Assembly: GCA_045613125.1 (NCBI GenBank)
Contig: JAZLAM010000005.1
Location: forward strand, 51,948 to 115,947
Length of the DNA stretch: 64,000 nt
Source of the DNA: JAFTYO01 sp045613125
Lineage (GTDB): Bacteria; Pseudomonadota; Alphaproteobacteria; RF32; CAG-239
Reading direction: 5' to 3'
The translations under genes and the position numbers were made by a program. The first letter of the stretch is position 1. Each line of letters starts with the position of its first letter. Shown here one piece after another: positions 33,284-41,805 of the stretch. The notes under the pieces are model-generated. The model was not told where the DNA came from, did no database searches, and was given only the letters and a program-made list of their open reading frames with translations.

Positions 33284-36088
33284 TTAGCCCTCTTCATCCG
33301 AACGTTCAACACAGATACCATAGCTAATAGTTCCACTTGCGACACATTTAGGCTCGAATACTAAACCAACTTGACGACAACTGGTCTCGGTTTCTTTATA
33401 TGTACAATCAGCTGAGCAAGATTCATAATATTTTCCTCCACATCCCGGAACTGGTGTTAAGGGCACGCTTCCAGCAGATTCACACTGTTCCTTAGTAACC
33501 CTACCTTGAGCAAATGGAGAATATCCTTTGTTACAATCTTGTCCTGAGGCATCACATCTTGCATAATAGTGACACGCCCCAGCTTCATCAGCAAGCACAT
33601 CCGATAAAACGTGATAATACAAACCTGTATTTAAAAGATTCTCAAGTTTTTGAGCATCATTTTCCACATAACAACCACTTTTATCCGCACAGCAAGATAG
33701 AGAATAATAATATCCGCCACACTCTTCATAGTCTTGCTTTAACGGAACATTAGCTAAAGCTTTTCCACAAGCTTTATACCCCTTAGTGACCATTTTAAAA
33801 TCAGAATCTAACTTTAAACAATCACCCGTCAGAGGAGTCGTACAGCTTGCTTTATAATAACACGTGCGTGGTAATCTGTTTGATCCAGCAACTGTTAATT
33901 CTCCTAACTTTTTCCATCCTAAATTAGCATTTGGTTGATCATCAAATGTGCAGTTTCCACCAGATTTATTGACATCCATATTATTATTTATTGCATAGTC
34001 CTGACATCTTATAGCAATCGGCAAATCAGGATCTTGAACACACTGTTTTGTACACAACTGATAAATGCTCAACTCTTTTGTTTCCACCACATTTGAAGTT
34101 CCATCCGGGTTTTGCGGGCACACTGTTTGTCCCGGCTTACAAAGAAAATAACAAGGCACTTTACAACGAGTATAAGCACCTGATGTTGCAAGCGCATTTG
34201 ATTCTCCATTTTCTCCTTCCGGACATACCGATTGACCATTAACACAAACAGCTACAGCATCATCAATTGGTTCCTTTGTATTTTTACATTTTTTATTATC
34301 TCGTCCTACACTCCTAAAATCTCTAACATAAACATATTGCTGTCGTAAATTCTCACATCCATCTTTACCTTCTCCGGTAAATAAATAACCATTAATTGGC
34401 ATACCGGCTACTAATGATTCAGCAACTTTCCCCGAAACCTGTACAACACCACAGTTATCAGCTCTATTAAGATTATTACACTGACAAATTTTATATGTTT
34501 GCCCACCACACTCTCTTGTAGTACCACGGTCATCCGGACTAATACATGAAGTTGTATACTTTGCGTCATCCACCGATGAGGTTCTGCCCAAACAATCCAA
34601 CCTGGTATCTTTACATGCATGAAGGCGGTACTTCTTTTCTACGGAAGCATCAACCGGTTGACATTCATCTGCCTTATAATATCCTTGTTTAAGATATTTC
34701 TGTGCATCACCTTCCGGTAATACAAAATCACAAAAACCAGCATTTGCAAAATATGGACTGTGCGTACCTTTTATAACATCATAACATGTTTCCGCTTTCA
34801 TACACTTCGGATAATATACTTTATCCGGTCTGGCCGAATTTACACATTTATCCTCTTCATTACCGCCAAAGCCGTTTGCAGTGTCACACATCACATAGTC
34901 TCCGTTAAGAGGAGTTTTTTTAAGAGAACAATCTTCTTCACACTCTGTCTCATCGGCAGACATTATATATCCATACACACATCCGGATACTTTATAACAA
35001 CCTTTTTCATCTTCTTCACACACCGAATTTTCTATAGAAGCTTCACACTCCTGATTAGAAACATATTCTTTATTATCAATGCTACACACTATCTCTTCAC
35101 ATTGAGTTTTATCCGCCGAAAACTGATATCCATATTCACATTCGGTTACAATATAACAACCATCATAATTGATAACACAAGTTTCGTTTCCTTCATGCTC
35201 TAAACATTCTTCTTCGCTGGTATAAGTACATTCTGTTTCTTCTTGTTTATCACAAAGCACATAATTTTCATCAAATATGCATCTTAGACACCCACAATCC
35301 TTACCATCAGCACAAATCCCTTCAACATCATATTTATAACCCAACGTTTCACAATTTGTTTTTATACCGGTTGTCGGGATAGCACAGAAATAAGTTTCTA
35401 AATTAACCTCACCAATAGAGCAAACTTCAGCTCCGCAGAGATAACAATTTAAACCGGGAGCTCTTTCAACAGGCCCTCCTTTAGTAGCTTCACAACTATT
35501 ACTAGAACACTCATCCGGTTGCCACAGTTCTGCGCATTCACAATGCGTATATAAAGTTTGGCCTGAAGAATTATGACAACTGAAACCTTCAGTATCCGGA
35601 GCTCTTAAACCTTCTTCAGCACATGTATACGCATATTCGTCGCCACATTCACAAGAACTAAAGTGTATTCCCTCAGAATCTTCACAATAATCTTCTGAAT
35701 ATTTTGACCCATTTTGACATCCACCTTCATCAACCGGATACAAGCCATCCTTACATTTCATGTTGCTTTTCAAACATCCGCAAACCGGATCTGCCCCCCC
35801 CTCACAGTCATACTTCTTGGCAACCTCTTTATCAAAATCTTGGTGTTCAGGACTACAATCACATTTATAATATGTTTTTCCGTTATCTGTACACTCTTTT
35901 TGTATTTGTCCTTTCTCTGTATCGCAGGGAGTGGTTTGAGGAAAAAGATCCTTACAGGCCATCAAAACTTCTGCGCCTACGCAACCATCACTTGCAAAAA
36001 CCCCCGGCAAAAAACACACCCTTGCACTTACCACCGAAGAGTTGAGCATTATAAGTAAAAACAAACAAAATGTGCGCAATTTTAACAT
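33284..36088 (-). CDS. Giant cysteine-rich secreted protein with repeats
   Basis: A 934-residue exported protein. The signal peptide is about 1-22 (FCLFLLIMLNSS, cleavage after VSA). By hand count there are close to 90 cysteines, about 9 percent, spread over the whole chain, with many acidic residues and no membrane anchor. Two clear repeats lie at 286-332 and 334-385. Each has spaced Cys, then GCY-x-V-x-x-C-x-YGY, then SAD-x-T-x-CEE. Looser C-GGxYY-x-C modules follow in the second half (EECGGYYYSLSC, GCGGKYYESC). The pattern suggests a disulfide-rod adhesin or surface protein, by analogy only. The TlpA-like thioredoxin gene just upstream could help its folding. No assigned family. Confidence 0.78.
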   Translation of the reverse strand: MLKLRTFCLFLLIMLNSSVVSARVCFLPGVFASDGCVGAEVLMACKDLFPQTTPCDTEKGQIQKECTDNGKTYYKCDCSPEHQDFDKEVAKKYDCEGGADPVCGCLKSNMKCKDGLYPVDEGGCQNGSKYSEDYCEDSEGIHFSSCECGDEYAYTCAEEGLRAPDTEGFSCHNSSGQTLYTHCECAELWQPDECSSNSCEATKGGPVERAPGLNCYLCGAEVCSIGEVNLETYFCAIPTTGIKTNCETLGYKYDVEGICADGKDCGCLRCIFDENYVLCDKQEETECTYTSEEECLEHEGNETCVINYDGCYIVTECEYGYQFSADKTQCEEIVCSIDNKEYVSNQECEASIENSVCEEDEKGCYKVSGCVYGYIMSADETECEEDCSLKKTPLNGDYVMCDTANGFGGNEEDKCVNSARPDKVYYPKCMKAETCYDVIKGTHSPYFANAGFCDFVLPEGDAQKYLKQGYYKADECQPVDASVEKKYRLHACKDTRLDCLGRTSSVDDAKYTTSCISPDDRGTTRECGGQTYKICQCNNLNRADNCGVVQVSGKVAESLVAGMPINGYLFTGEGKDGCENLRQQYVYVRDFRSVGRDNKKCKNTKEPIDDAVAVCVNGQSVCPEGENGESNALATSGAYTRCKVPCYFLCKPGQTVCPQNPDGTSNVVETKELSIYQLCTKQCVQDPDLPIAIRCQDYAINNNMDVNKSGGNCTFDDQPNANLGWKKLGELTVAGSNRLPRTCYYKASCTTPLTGDCLKLDSDFKMVTKGYKACGKALANVPLKQDYEECGGYYYSLSCCADKSGCYVENDAQKLENLLNTGLYYHVLSDVLADEAGACHYYARCDASGQDCNKGYSPFAQGRVTKEQCESAGSVPLTPVPGCGGKYYESCSADCTYKETETSCRQVGLVFEPKCVASGTISYGICVERSDEEG

Positions 36089-36182
36089 ACTAAACTGTCC
36101 TAAAAAATCTTTAAATTATATTAAAAGGGTATAATAAAAAAGCCGATTCGTCAAGTTTTTTTTAATTTAAACATTATTTATT

Positions 36183-36713
36183 TTACATAGAATTTTCTTT
36201 TAAATTTCTTACATAATTTATCACTTTTTGCCGGTTCCATGTTTCGCTACCTCGTAAACGTCCGATTTCCAAACCTTTAGCATTAATAATTACCGTATGC
36301 GGAGTGGTGAAAATTCCGAAATCTGACGACAAATTTCCATCTTCAACATAAAATTCCAAATCTGAAGCGCCATATCTTTGTAAAAATCTTAATTGTTCTT
36401 TGCTATCAAACCATTCATCTTTCGGAGAAATAAGTATCAACCTGATACCATCTTTTTTTACTTTGTTATGAAAAGTGTTCAAACCTCTAAGTTCTTTCAC
36501 GCAAGGAGCACAATCTCTTGACCAAAAATGCGCTAAAACAAAATTACCATGAAAATCAGAAAGCTTAAATTCTGTTCCATTTTGACTAATTATTTTGCTT
36601 TGAGGTAAATATCTCGGTTCAGAAAAAATATTTATTCCGGCATTAGCATTACCTAAAAAAATCAAATAAAACAGCCCCAAAATATTAAAAAAGAAAAAGA
36701 GTTTGTTTTTCAC
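36183..36713 (-). CDS. TlpA-like periplasmic thioredoxin-fold protein
   Basis: Membrane-anchored or secreted thiol-disulfide protein of 176 residues. Hydrophobic leader about 1-25 (ending NANA). The thioredoxin core shows FKLSDFHGNFVLAHFWSRDCAPC with the CAPC active site at Cys68/Cys71, ILISPKDEW, and the cis-Pro segment FTTPHTVIINAKGLEIGR. These TlpA/ResA-type proteins reduce or isomerise disulfides in the periplasm. It stands directly upstream (minus strand) of the Cys-rich giant protein, with a 94-bp gap. Confidence 0.88.
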   Translation of the reverse strand: MKNKLFFFFNILGLFYLIFLGNANAGINIFSEPRYLPQSKIISQNGTEFKLSDFHGNFVLAHFWSRDCAPCVKELRGLNTFHNKVKKDGIRLILISPKDEWFDSKEQLRFLQRYGASDLEFYVEDGNLSSDFGIFTTPHTVIINAKGLEIGRLRGSETWNRQKVINYVRNLKENSM

Positions 36714-36736
36714 CTGTTAAAATCCTCAAAATTACT

Positions 36737-36765
36737 TTGTATTTAAAAACATTTTTAAATATAAT
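36737..36765 (+). promoter_or_regulatory. Promoter of the lipoprotein-VWA-PP2C-kinase operon
   Basis: TTGTAT (36737-36742), a 17-bp spacer and a consensus TATAAT (36760-36765). The expected start near 36772 gives a 29-nt leader to the lipoprotein ATG. Confidence 0.65.
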
Positions 36766-36800
36766 CTCCATAAATTCATATACAACAAAAAGGTTAAAAA

Positions 36801-36935
36801 ATGAAATATGTTTTCAAAATTTTTACTTGTGTAGCTTTGATATTTTGTATTTTAAATATTGTTTCATGCGGAAAAGCTTCTGAACCAAAGCCTATTGCAG
36901 GTTCAGGATATCCACATAGTTACCCAAGATATTGA
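36801..36935 (+). CDS. LptM-like small lipoprotein
   Basis: 44-residue lipoprotein with a hydrophobic leader and lipobox IVSC (Cys23), then GKASEPKPIAGSGYPHSYPRY. A Cys-Gly-Lys start and a Pro/Tyr-rich end with YPxxYPR are typical of the LptM/LPAM_2-type lipoproteins found in alphaproteobacteria, which often sit before lysA. Here it precedes the VWA gene instead, and the downstream SD overlaps its stop. LptM assists maturation of LptD in E. coli; the same role here is inference. Confidence 0.7.
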   Translation: MKYVFKIFTCVALIFCILNIVSCGKASEPKPIAGSGYPHSYPRY

Positions 36936-36949
36936 TCAGAGGATTAGCC

Positions 36950-37633
36950 ATGGAAAATAAAGACATTTCTGATGACATAATTCCGTATGTGGAATTTGCT
37001 GACAATGCCAATGAACGCACACCTTGTGTTTTGGTTCTAGATTGTTCGGGTTCTATGCGAGGAGAACCGATTGATCAACTTAATGCCGGTTTAAATGCTT
37101 TGGAAAAAGAACTAAAAGAAGACATTGATGCCAGCTCTCGTGTCCAAATCCTTATCATTAAAGCTTTTGGTAAAGATGAAGCCGTTATCAGTTCTGATTG
37201 GACAGATGCTATGAACTTTACGGCGCCGACAATGGAAGCCTCAGGTCTGACACCTCTGGGGAAAGCCATGGAGTTGGCCTTAGAAAAAATAGAAATACAA
37301 AAAAACTTATATGACACTTGTGGTGTTACTTCAAAGCGCCCTTGGATTTTTTTAATCAGCGATGGCGAGCCGACCGACTATGGATGGGAACAATCTGCTG
37401 AAAAATGTCGTATTGCACAACAAAATAAAAAAGTAATAATTCATGCTGTGGGCACTCAAGGAGCAAATTTGGATAAACTGGCTAAGTTTTCCATAAACAC
37501 CCCTAAACGCTTAACCGGTTTAAAATTTACCGAGTTCTTCTTGTGGCTCAGCCGCAGTGTTTCTTGTGTTTCCAAGGCAGCACCAAATGCTGATGAATTG
37601 TTAAAGGATATTGAAGCCTGGAATGAACAATAA
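36950..37633 (+). CDS. TerY/YegL-like VWA domain protein
   Basis: Cytosolic von Willebrand A domain protein of 227 residues (ATG at 36950 with AGAGGA; a TTG further upstream is less likely). All metal-ion-dependent adhesion site elements are present: VLVLDCSGSM (DxSxS), SGLTPLGKAM (Thr) and FLISDGEPTD (Asp). That is the TerY outline. It overlaps the PP2C gene by 11 bp, and the kinase gene follows. VWA/PP2C/kinase is the TerY-P triad, with E. coli yegL/yegK/yegI as the closest known layout. The VWA protein probably acts as a metal-dependent scaffold. Confidence 0.88.
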   Translation: MENKDISDDIIPYVEFADNANERTPCVLVLDCSGSMRGEPIDQLNAGLNALEKELKEDIDASSRVQILIIKAFGKDEAVISSDWTDAMNFTAPTMEASGLTPLGKAMELALEKIEIQKNLYDTCGVTSKRPWIFLISDGEPTDYGWEQSAEKCRIAQQNKKVIIHAVGTQGANLDKLAKFSINTPKRLTGLKFTEFFLWLSRSVSCVSKAAPNADELLKDIEAWNEQ

Positions 37634-38369
37634 GTATAAAAACATACAAGTTTTAGCTTCATCTGTGACAGGAATATATCACAGAAATAAAAATTTGCCG
37701 TGTCAAGATTATTTCAACTATAAACTGAGTGGAAAAAAAATGGTTGCTGTTATATCAGATGGAGCTGGTTCGGCAAAATTTGGCAAAATAGGAGCTAAAA
37801 TTGTATGTGATACACTCTGTGATATACTAATTTCAGCTTCTGCCACAGATATAAAACAAAAAATCATAAGCGCTATAGAAGTTGCTCGAAACAAACTTAT
37901 TTTGCATCGTTTTAATCAAAGCAAGCACGAAAATGGTATAATAAATTTTGCAGCAACACTAGTAGGTGTTTATTATCATAACAATAAAGGTATATTTTTT
38001 CATATTGGTGATGGAGCTGCAATTGCTTTTTTAAACAATAACAGTACCATCATATCACAACCGGAAAATGGTATTTTTGCGTGCGAAACATACTTTTATA
38101 CGATGGACGATTGGAAAGACAGTTTACGTTTTACCACTTTTGAAAAAGCAGAAAGCTTAATGTTAATGACAGATGGTATTACTAACTTTGCTTTCAAGAA
38201 TGATTATGAAGAAATTGAGACCGGTTTTGTATATCCGATTAATATGTTTTTACACAATGAAAAGAATAAAAACAAAGCACTGAGAGCCTTAAATAACACG
38301 CTGGCAAATCCGAAAGCTTTAAAAATAAACCCTGATGATAAAACATTTTTATGGGCCGGTTTGAAATGA
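37623..38369 (+). CDS. PP2C-family protein phosphatase (YegK-like)
   Basis: 248-residue metal-dependent Ser/Thr phosphatase of the PP2C_2 type. QDYFNY near the N terminus supplies the first conserved Asp. VISDGAGSAKFGKIGA is the central metal-binding motif. LVGVYYHNNKGIFFHIGDGAAIAFL and MLMTDGITNF (third Asp) follow. It lacks a membrane segment. The start at 37623 lies inside the VWA gene, and its stop overlaps the kinase start as ATGA. It should reverse phosphorylation by the adjacent kinase. Confidence 0.87.
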   Translation: MNNKYKNIQVLASSVTGIYHRNKNLPCQDYFNYKLSGKKMVAVISDGAGSAKFGKIGAKIVCDTLCDILISASATDIKQKIISAIEVARNKLILHRFNQSKHENGIINFAATLVGVYYHNNKGIFFHIGDGAAIAFLNNNSTIISQPENGIFACETYFYTMDDWKDSLRFTTFEKAESLMLMTDGITNFAFKNDYEEIETGFVYPINMFLHNEKNKNKALRALNNTLANPKALKINPDDKTFLWAGLK

Positions 38370-39823
38370 TACAGCAAGAAATTACATATTATAATGCCAT
38401 TTTTAGTGACGGTCATTTTGAAAGAGAAAAATTGGGCGAACTGATAAACAAAGGCGGTGCTTCCGGAAAAATTTATAAAAGTATTACTCACCCTCATCTG
38501 GTTGCAAAAATTTTTCACGAAAAAAATAAAAGCCATACAAACAGACGAAAATTAGAAGCTATGCTTCAAAATCGTCCCAATAATACATTTTGTACTCATG
38601 ATGGTAAACAATTTGTACAAATTGCATGGCCTGAAGCAGTTTTGGAAGACGATGAAGGTTTTTGCGTAGGTTATCTAATGCCTTTTATTGACACCAATGA
38701 AGCCGTATCTTTAGACCACATGATGCAAAAAGCCGTACGTAAAAAAATGAATATTTCAGAAAATTATGCTAACCGCCTATATGCAGCCTATAATTTAACT
38801 TCAATGGTAGCATCTCTTCACAAATGTGGTCATTATATTGTAGATTTAAAACCTTCCAATGTTTTTCTTTACAAAGAAAATATGATTGTTGCTGTGTTTG
38901 ACTGTGATGGTTTTTCCATAAAAGGAGAAAGCATCAGATATCCGGCAGAATTTGTCAGTGAAGAATATATTTATCCGGAAGGGATGAGCCAAAATTGTGA
39001 GGACATGGGAGAAGAGCAAGACAAATTTGCCTTAGCTGTAACGCTGTTCAAACTTCTAAATAATGGTATTCATCCTTTTTCCGGAACTCCGAGAAAACAA
39101 ACAGATGAAATGCTTCCCATACAAAGCAGGATTGAAAAATATCACTATGCATACGGTTTATGGCCGGACACATATCAATCAGCACACCCATATAGTATGC
39201 ATGAATATTTTGATAAAAAAACTTTAAATTTATTTGACAGAGCATTTATACAAAATCAGAAACGTCCATCAGCAAAAGAATGGCAACAACACATTGAAGA
39301 GTTATTCAAACAATTAAAATCATGTAAAAATAATCCAGATCATGTATATTTTACGGCTAAAGGTTGCGGGCTATGTGCAATTGAACAAAAAATTAAGCAA
39401 AATCTTCAAAAAGTTAAAGAAGAAAGTCAAATGCCGACAAAAATAAGAGGCATGGAGATATCCGAATTCTCAACCGAAAAAAATAAAGAAATAAAAAAAC
39501 AAAAACATCGTGAATTTATAAAACTAAATAAAATTGCTCTTGTCGGAACTTTTTTATATTTGCTCTTATTTAGCTCAATTTATTTTATTTTATCTCCTGT
39601 TAAAGCATATATTACTGCCGGTGGATATTTTTTACAATTACTAATAATTGCTTTAATTATGCGTTTGATATATACAACAGCTAACATATTACCTAAAAAG
39701 TTACCACTTCTAAATAATGATATCTTACTTGCTATGTTAAAGATATACGCACTTATCAATCTTTTGATCACATTTGTTCTTATCAATGATTTATCATGGT
39801 CAATATTTGAGCTTGCAAAATAA
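38366..39823 (+). CDS. Ser/Thr kinase with C-terminal membrane helices (YegI-like)
   Basis: 485-residue Hanks-type kinase. INKGGASGKIYK is the Gly-rich loop, Lys48 (LVAKIF) the ATP-anchoring lysine. IVDLKPSNVF holds the catalytic Asp160 with Lys162 and Asn165, and FDCDGF replaces DFG (Asp179/Asp181). After the kinase (to about 320) comes a short Cys segment, GCGLCA, then a Lys/Glu helix and about three membrane helices near the C terminus. The HRD arginine is absent, as in other YegI-like kinases. It completes the VWA-PP2C-kinase triad; translation is coupled through ATGA. Substrates unknown. Confidence 0.88.
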   Translation: MIQQEITYYNAIFSDGHFEREKLGELINKGGASGKIYKSITHPHLVAKIFHEKNKSHTNRRKLEAMLQNRPNNTFCTHDGKQFVQIAWPEAVLEDDEGFCVGYLMPFIDTNEAVSLDHMMQKAVRKKMNISENYANRLYAAYNLTSMVASLHKCGHYIVDLKPSNVFLYKENMIVAVFDCDGFSIKGESIRYPAEFVSEEYIYPEGMSQNCEDMGEEQDKFALAVTLFKLLNNGIHPFSGTPRKQTDEMLPIQSRIEKYHYAYGLWPDTYQSAHPYSMHEYFDKKTLNLFDRAFIQNQKRPSAKEWQQHIEELFKQLKSCKNNPDHVYFTAKGCGLCAIEQKIKQNLQKVKEESQMPTKIRGMEISEFSTEKNKEIKKQKHREFIKLNKIALVGTFLYLLLFSSIYFILSPVKAYITAGGYFLQLLIIALIMRLIYTTANILPKKLPLLNNDILLAMLKIYALINLLITFVLINDLSWSIFELAK

Positions 39824-39866
39824 ATTTTTCAACATTTGTTATTTCTAAAACCCCTAGAAGAGCCCA

Positions 39867-39888
39867 ATAGTTTCTTTAAAGAAACTAT
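39867..39888. repeat. Perfect 22-bp palindrome after the kinase gene
   Basis: Half-site ATAGTTTCTTT followed by its exact complement, without spacer. It lies 43 bp after the kinase stop and 85 bp before the nitronate monooxygenase-like gene. It could be an operator for that gene or a weak hairpin; no U-tract follows. Confidence 0.55.
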
Positions 39889-39972
39889 ACGCTATCAAAG
39901 TACCTACTTTTATTTTTACAAAAAAAATATTATAAAAAAGCAAAATTAACTTTAAAATAAAAGGAAAAAATA

Positions 39973-41361
39973 TTGAAAAAATTAAACTCCATTATCTTAT
40001 CAGGAAAAGAAGTCTTGCCCTTAATTGAGGGAGGAAAAGGTATAAATGCCAGTAACGGATACAGCTCAGGCGCTTGGGCAAAAGAAAATTGTGTTGGAAC
40101 ATTTTCGGGTGTCACACCTGATGTATTAGACAACAACGGAAATGTTATAATGGAGAGTTTTAAAACCAAAAAACGTCTCGACAGACATGAAGAATTGGTC
40201 GAATACGCTATCCAAGGAGGAATTTCTCAAGCAAAACTTGCTCACGAAATTTCTGGTGGCAACGGACGTATTCATATGAATATGTTATGGGAACTTGCCG
40301 ATTCGCAAAGAACAATTGAAGGTATCTTGGAAGGAGCTAAAGGACTTGTTCATGGTGTAACATGTGGTGCCGGTCTCCCTTATCAATTAGGAGAATTAAC
40401 ATCTCGTTTTGGCGTTTATTATTACCCGATTGTATCTTCAGCCAGAGCTTTTCAGATTTTATGGAAAAGAGCATATTCTAAATGCCCTGAATTTTTAGGT
40501 GGTGTTGTTTATGAAGATCCATGGCTTGCAGGCGGTCACAATGGATTGTCCAACGCCGAAAATCCGAACGAACCTGAAGTTCCGTATAATCGTTTGGTAG
40601 AACTGAGAAAAACTCTTCGTTCGCTCGGTTTAGAAAAAACTCCGATTATTTTAGCCGGTGGTGTATGGTGTTTAAAAGACTGGGAAGATTACATCGATAA
40701 TCCGGAAATCGGCGACATTGCATTCCAACTCGGAACTCGTCCTATGTTAACTAAAGAAAGTCCCATAAGCGATGCTTGGAAGCAATTGTTGCTCAACGTT
40801 AAAAAAGGTGATGTTATTTTACAAAAATTTTCTCCTACCGGTTTTTATTCATCAGCAATTAAAAATGAATTTTTATCAAAATTAATTGATCGTAAAAATA
40901 ACGAGATTGAATATAAGACAGAACCTGATACCGAATTTTCGCACGCTTTGGCATTAAATACGGCTCGTAATGTTTATATAAAGCCTATGGATATGCAAAA
41001 AGTACAAAATCAGATTGATGCAGGTTTCAGCGTTGTTCAAGAAACACCTGATAATACAGTAGTGTTCTTAACACCGGAAGATTGGACACAAATGAAAATT
41101 GATAGAACAGAATGCGCAGGGTGTTTATCACAATGCCAGTTTTCAGCTTGGTCAAAAGCAACTCTTTCAACCGGAAAATTACCAGATCCGAGAACATATT
41201 GTATACATAAAACACTTTATGACGGAGGTCATGGTGGTGATGTTCAAAAGAATCTTATATTTGCTGGACATCAGGTATATCGCTTTGCCGAAGATCCTTT
41301 GTATAAAAACGGTATTCCAACCACAAAAGAGCTTATTGAAAAACTCTTACAAGGTGAATAA
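39973..41361 (+). CDS. Nitronate monooxygenase-like FMN oxidoreductase
   Basis: TIM-barrel flavoprotein of 462 residues in the NPD/2-nitropropane dioxygenase superfamily. INASNGYSSGAWAKEN and TFSGVTPD start the barrel. Later segments are GLVHGVTCGAGLPYQLGEL, GGVVYEDPWLAGGHNG and IILAGGVW; GDIAFQLGTRPM is the phosphate-binding strand typical of the family. The C-terminal part has CAGCLSQC, a possible metal or Fe-S site not found in ordinary nitronate monooxygenases. The start codon is TTG at 39973 with AAAGGAAAA upstream. The substrate may not be a nitronate. Confidence 0.8.
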   Translation: MKKLNSIILSGKEVLPLIEGGKGINASNGYSSGAWAKENCVGTFSGVTPDVLDNNGNVIMESFKTKKRLDRHEELVEYAIQGGISQAKLAHEISGGNGRIHMNMLWELADSQRTIEGILEGAKGLVHGVTCGAGLPYQLGELTSRFGVYYYPIVSSARAFQILWKRAYSKCPEFLGGVVYEDPWLAGGHNGLSNAENPNEPEVPYNRLVELRKTLRSLGLEKTPIILAGGVWCLKDWEDYIDNPEIGDIAFQLGTRPMLTKESPISDAWKQLLLNVKKGDVILQKFSPTGFYSSAIKNEFLSKLIDRKNNEIEYKTEPDTEFSHALALNTARNVYIKPMDMQKVQNQIDAGFSVVQETPDNTVVFLTPEDWTQMKIDRTECAGCLSQCQFSAWSKATLSTGKLPDPRTYCIHKTLYDGGHGGDVQKNLIFAGHQVYRFAEDPLYKNGIPTTKELIEKLLQGE

Positions 41362-41375
41362 ATTATACTAATCTT

Positions 41376-41406
41376 AGCCCTCATATTTTTTATGAGGGCT
41401 TTTTTA
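41376..41406 (+). terminator. Intrinsic terminator of the monooxygenase-like gene
   Basis: AGCCCTCATA pairs with TATGAGGGCT around TTTTT, followed by Ts. It lies between convergent genes. Confidence 0.92.
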
Positions 41407-41453
41407 TTTTTTCAGAAGAAAGATTTTTATACATTAAAACTTTAGTTTAACCC

Positions 41454-41801
41454 TTACTTAAAAGCTTTTATCCTTTCTACCAATGCTTGATAAAACTGAT
41501 TATCAACAGCCTTTTCTTTGATTGTTTCTGCGTTTTCCGTTTGCAGATCAATTAATTTTTCGGCAGCTATAAAACACTTATCATTTGCTATATCAGCTGT
41601 TGCACTATTAACAAAATATTGTTTTACTATTTCATTTTTTTCATCAAGGCATTGCACTAAGCCTGTGCTTAAAAGCAAGATTGTAGGTGCTCTGTCTTTA
41701 ATAACCGTAAAATTACCATTTGCAACCGGTAATACAACCTTATCGGTTTGTTCGGTTACATACACATTATCAGGCAGACAAATAGTGAGTGATATTGTCA
41801 T
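41454..41801 (-). CDS. atpC: F1 ATP synthase epsilon subunit
   Basis: Central-stalk subunit that regulates the F1 motor. 115 residues, slightly short; the beta-sandwich N-terminal domain is recognisable by VVLPVANGNFTVIKDRAPTI and LSTGLVQCL, and the C-terminal helical region is brief. Last gene of atpHAGDC, starting 4 bp after atpD. Confidence 0.92.
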   Translation of the reverse strand: MTISLTICLPDNVYVTEQTDKVVLPVANGNFTVIKDRAPTILLLSTGLVQCLDEKNEIVKQYFVNSATADIANDKCFIAAEKLIDLQTENAETIKEKAVDNQFYQALVERIKAFK

Positions 41802-41805
41802 AATT

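Noticed and set aside
34760..35203. Long plus-strand frame antisense to the Cys-rich gene
   Set aside because: It is a shadow of the repetitive Cys/Glu codons on the other strand; Phe/Ile-rich translation without a start signal.
33284..36088. CRISPR-like or DNA tandem repeat in the Cys-rich gene
   Set aside because: The repetition is at protein level (Cys modules); the DNA shows no identical spaced repeats.
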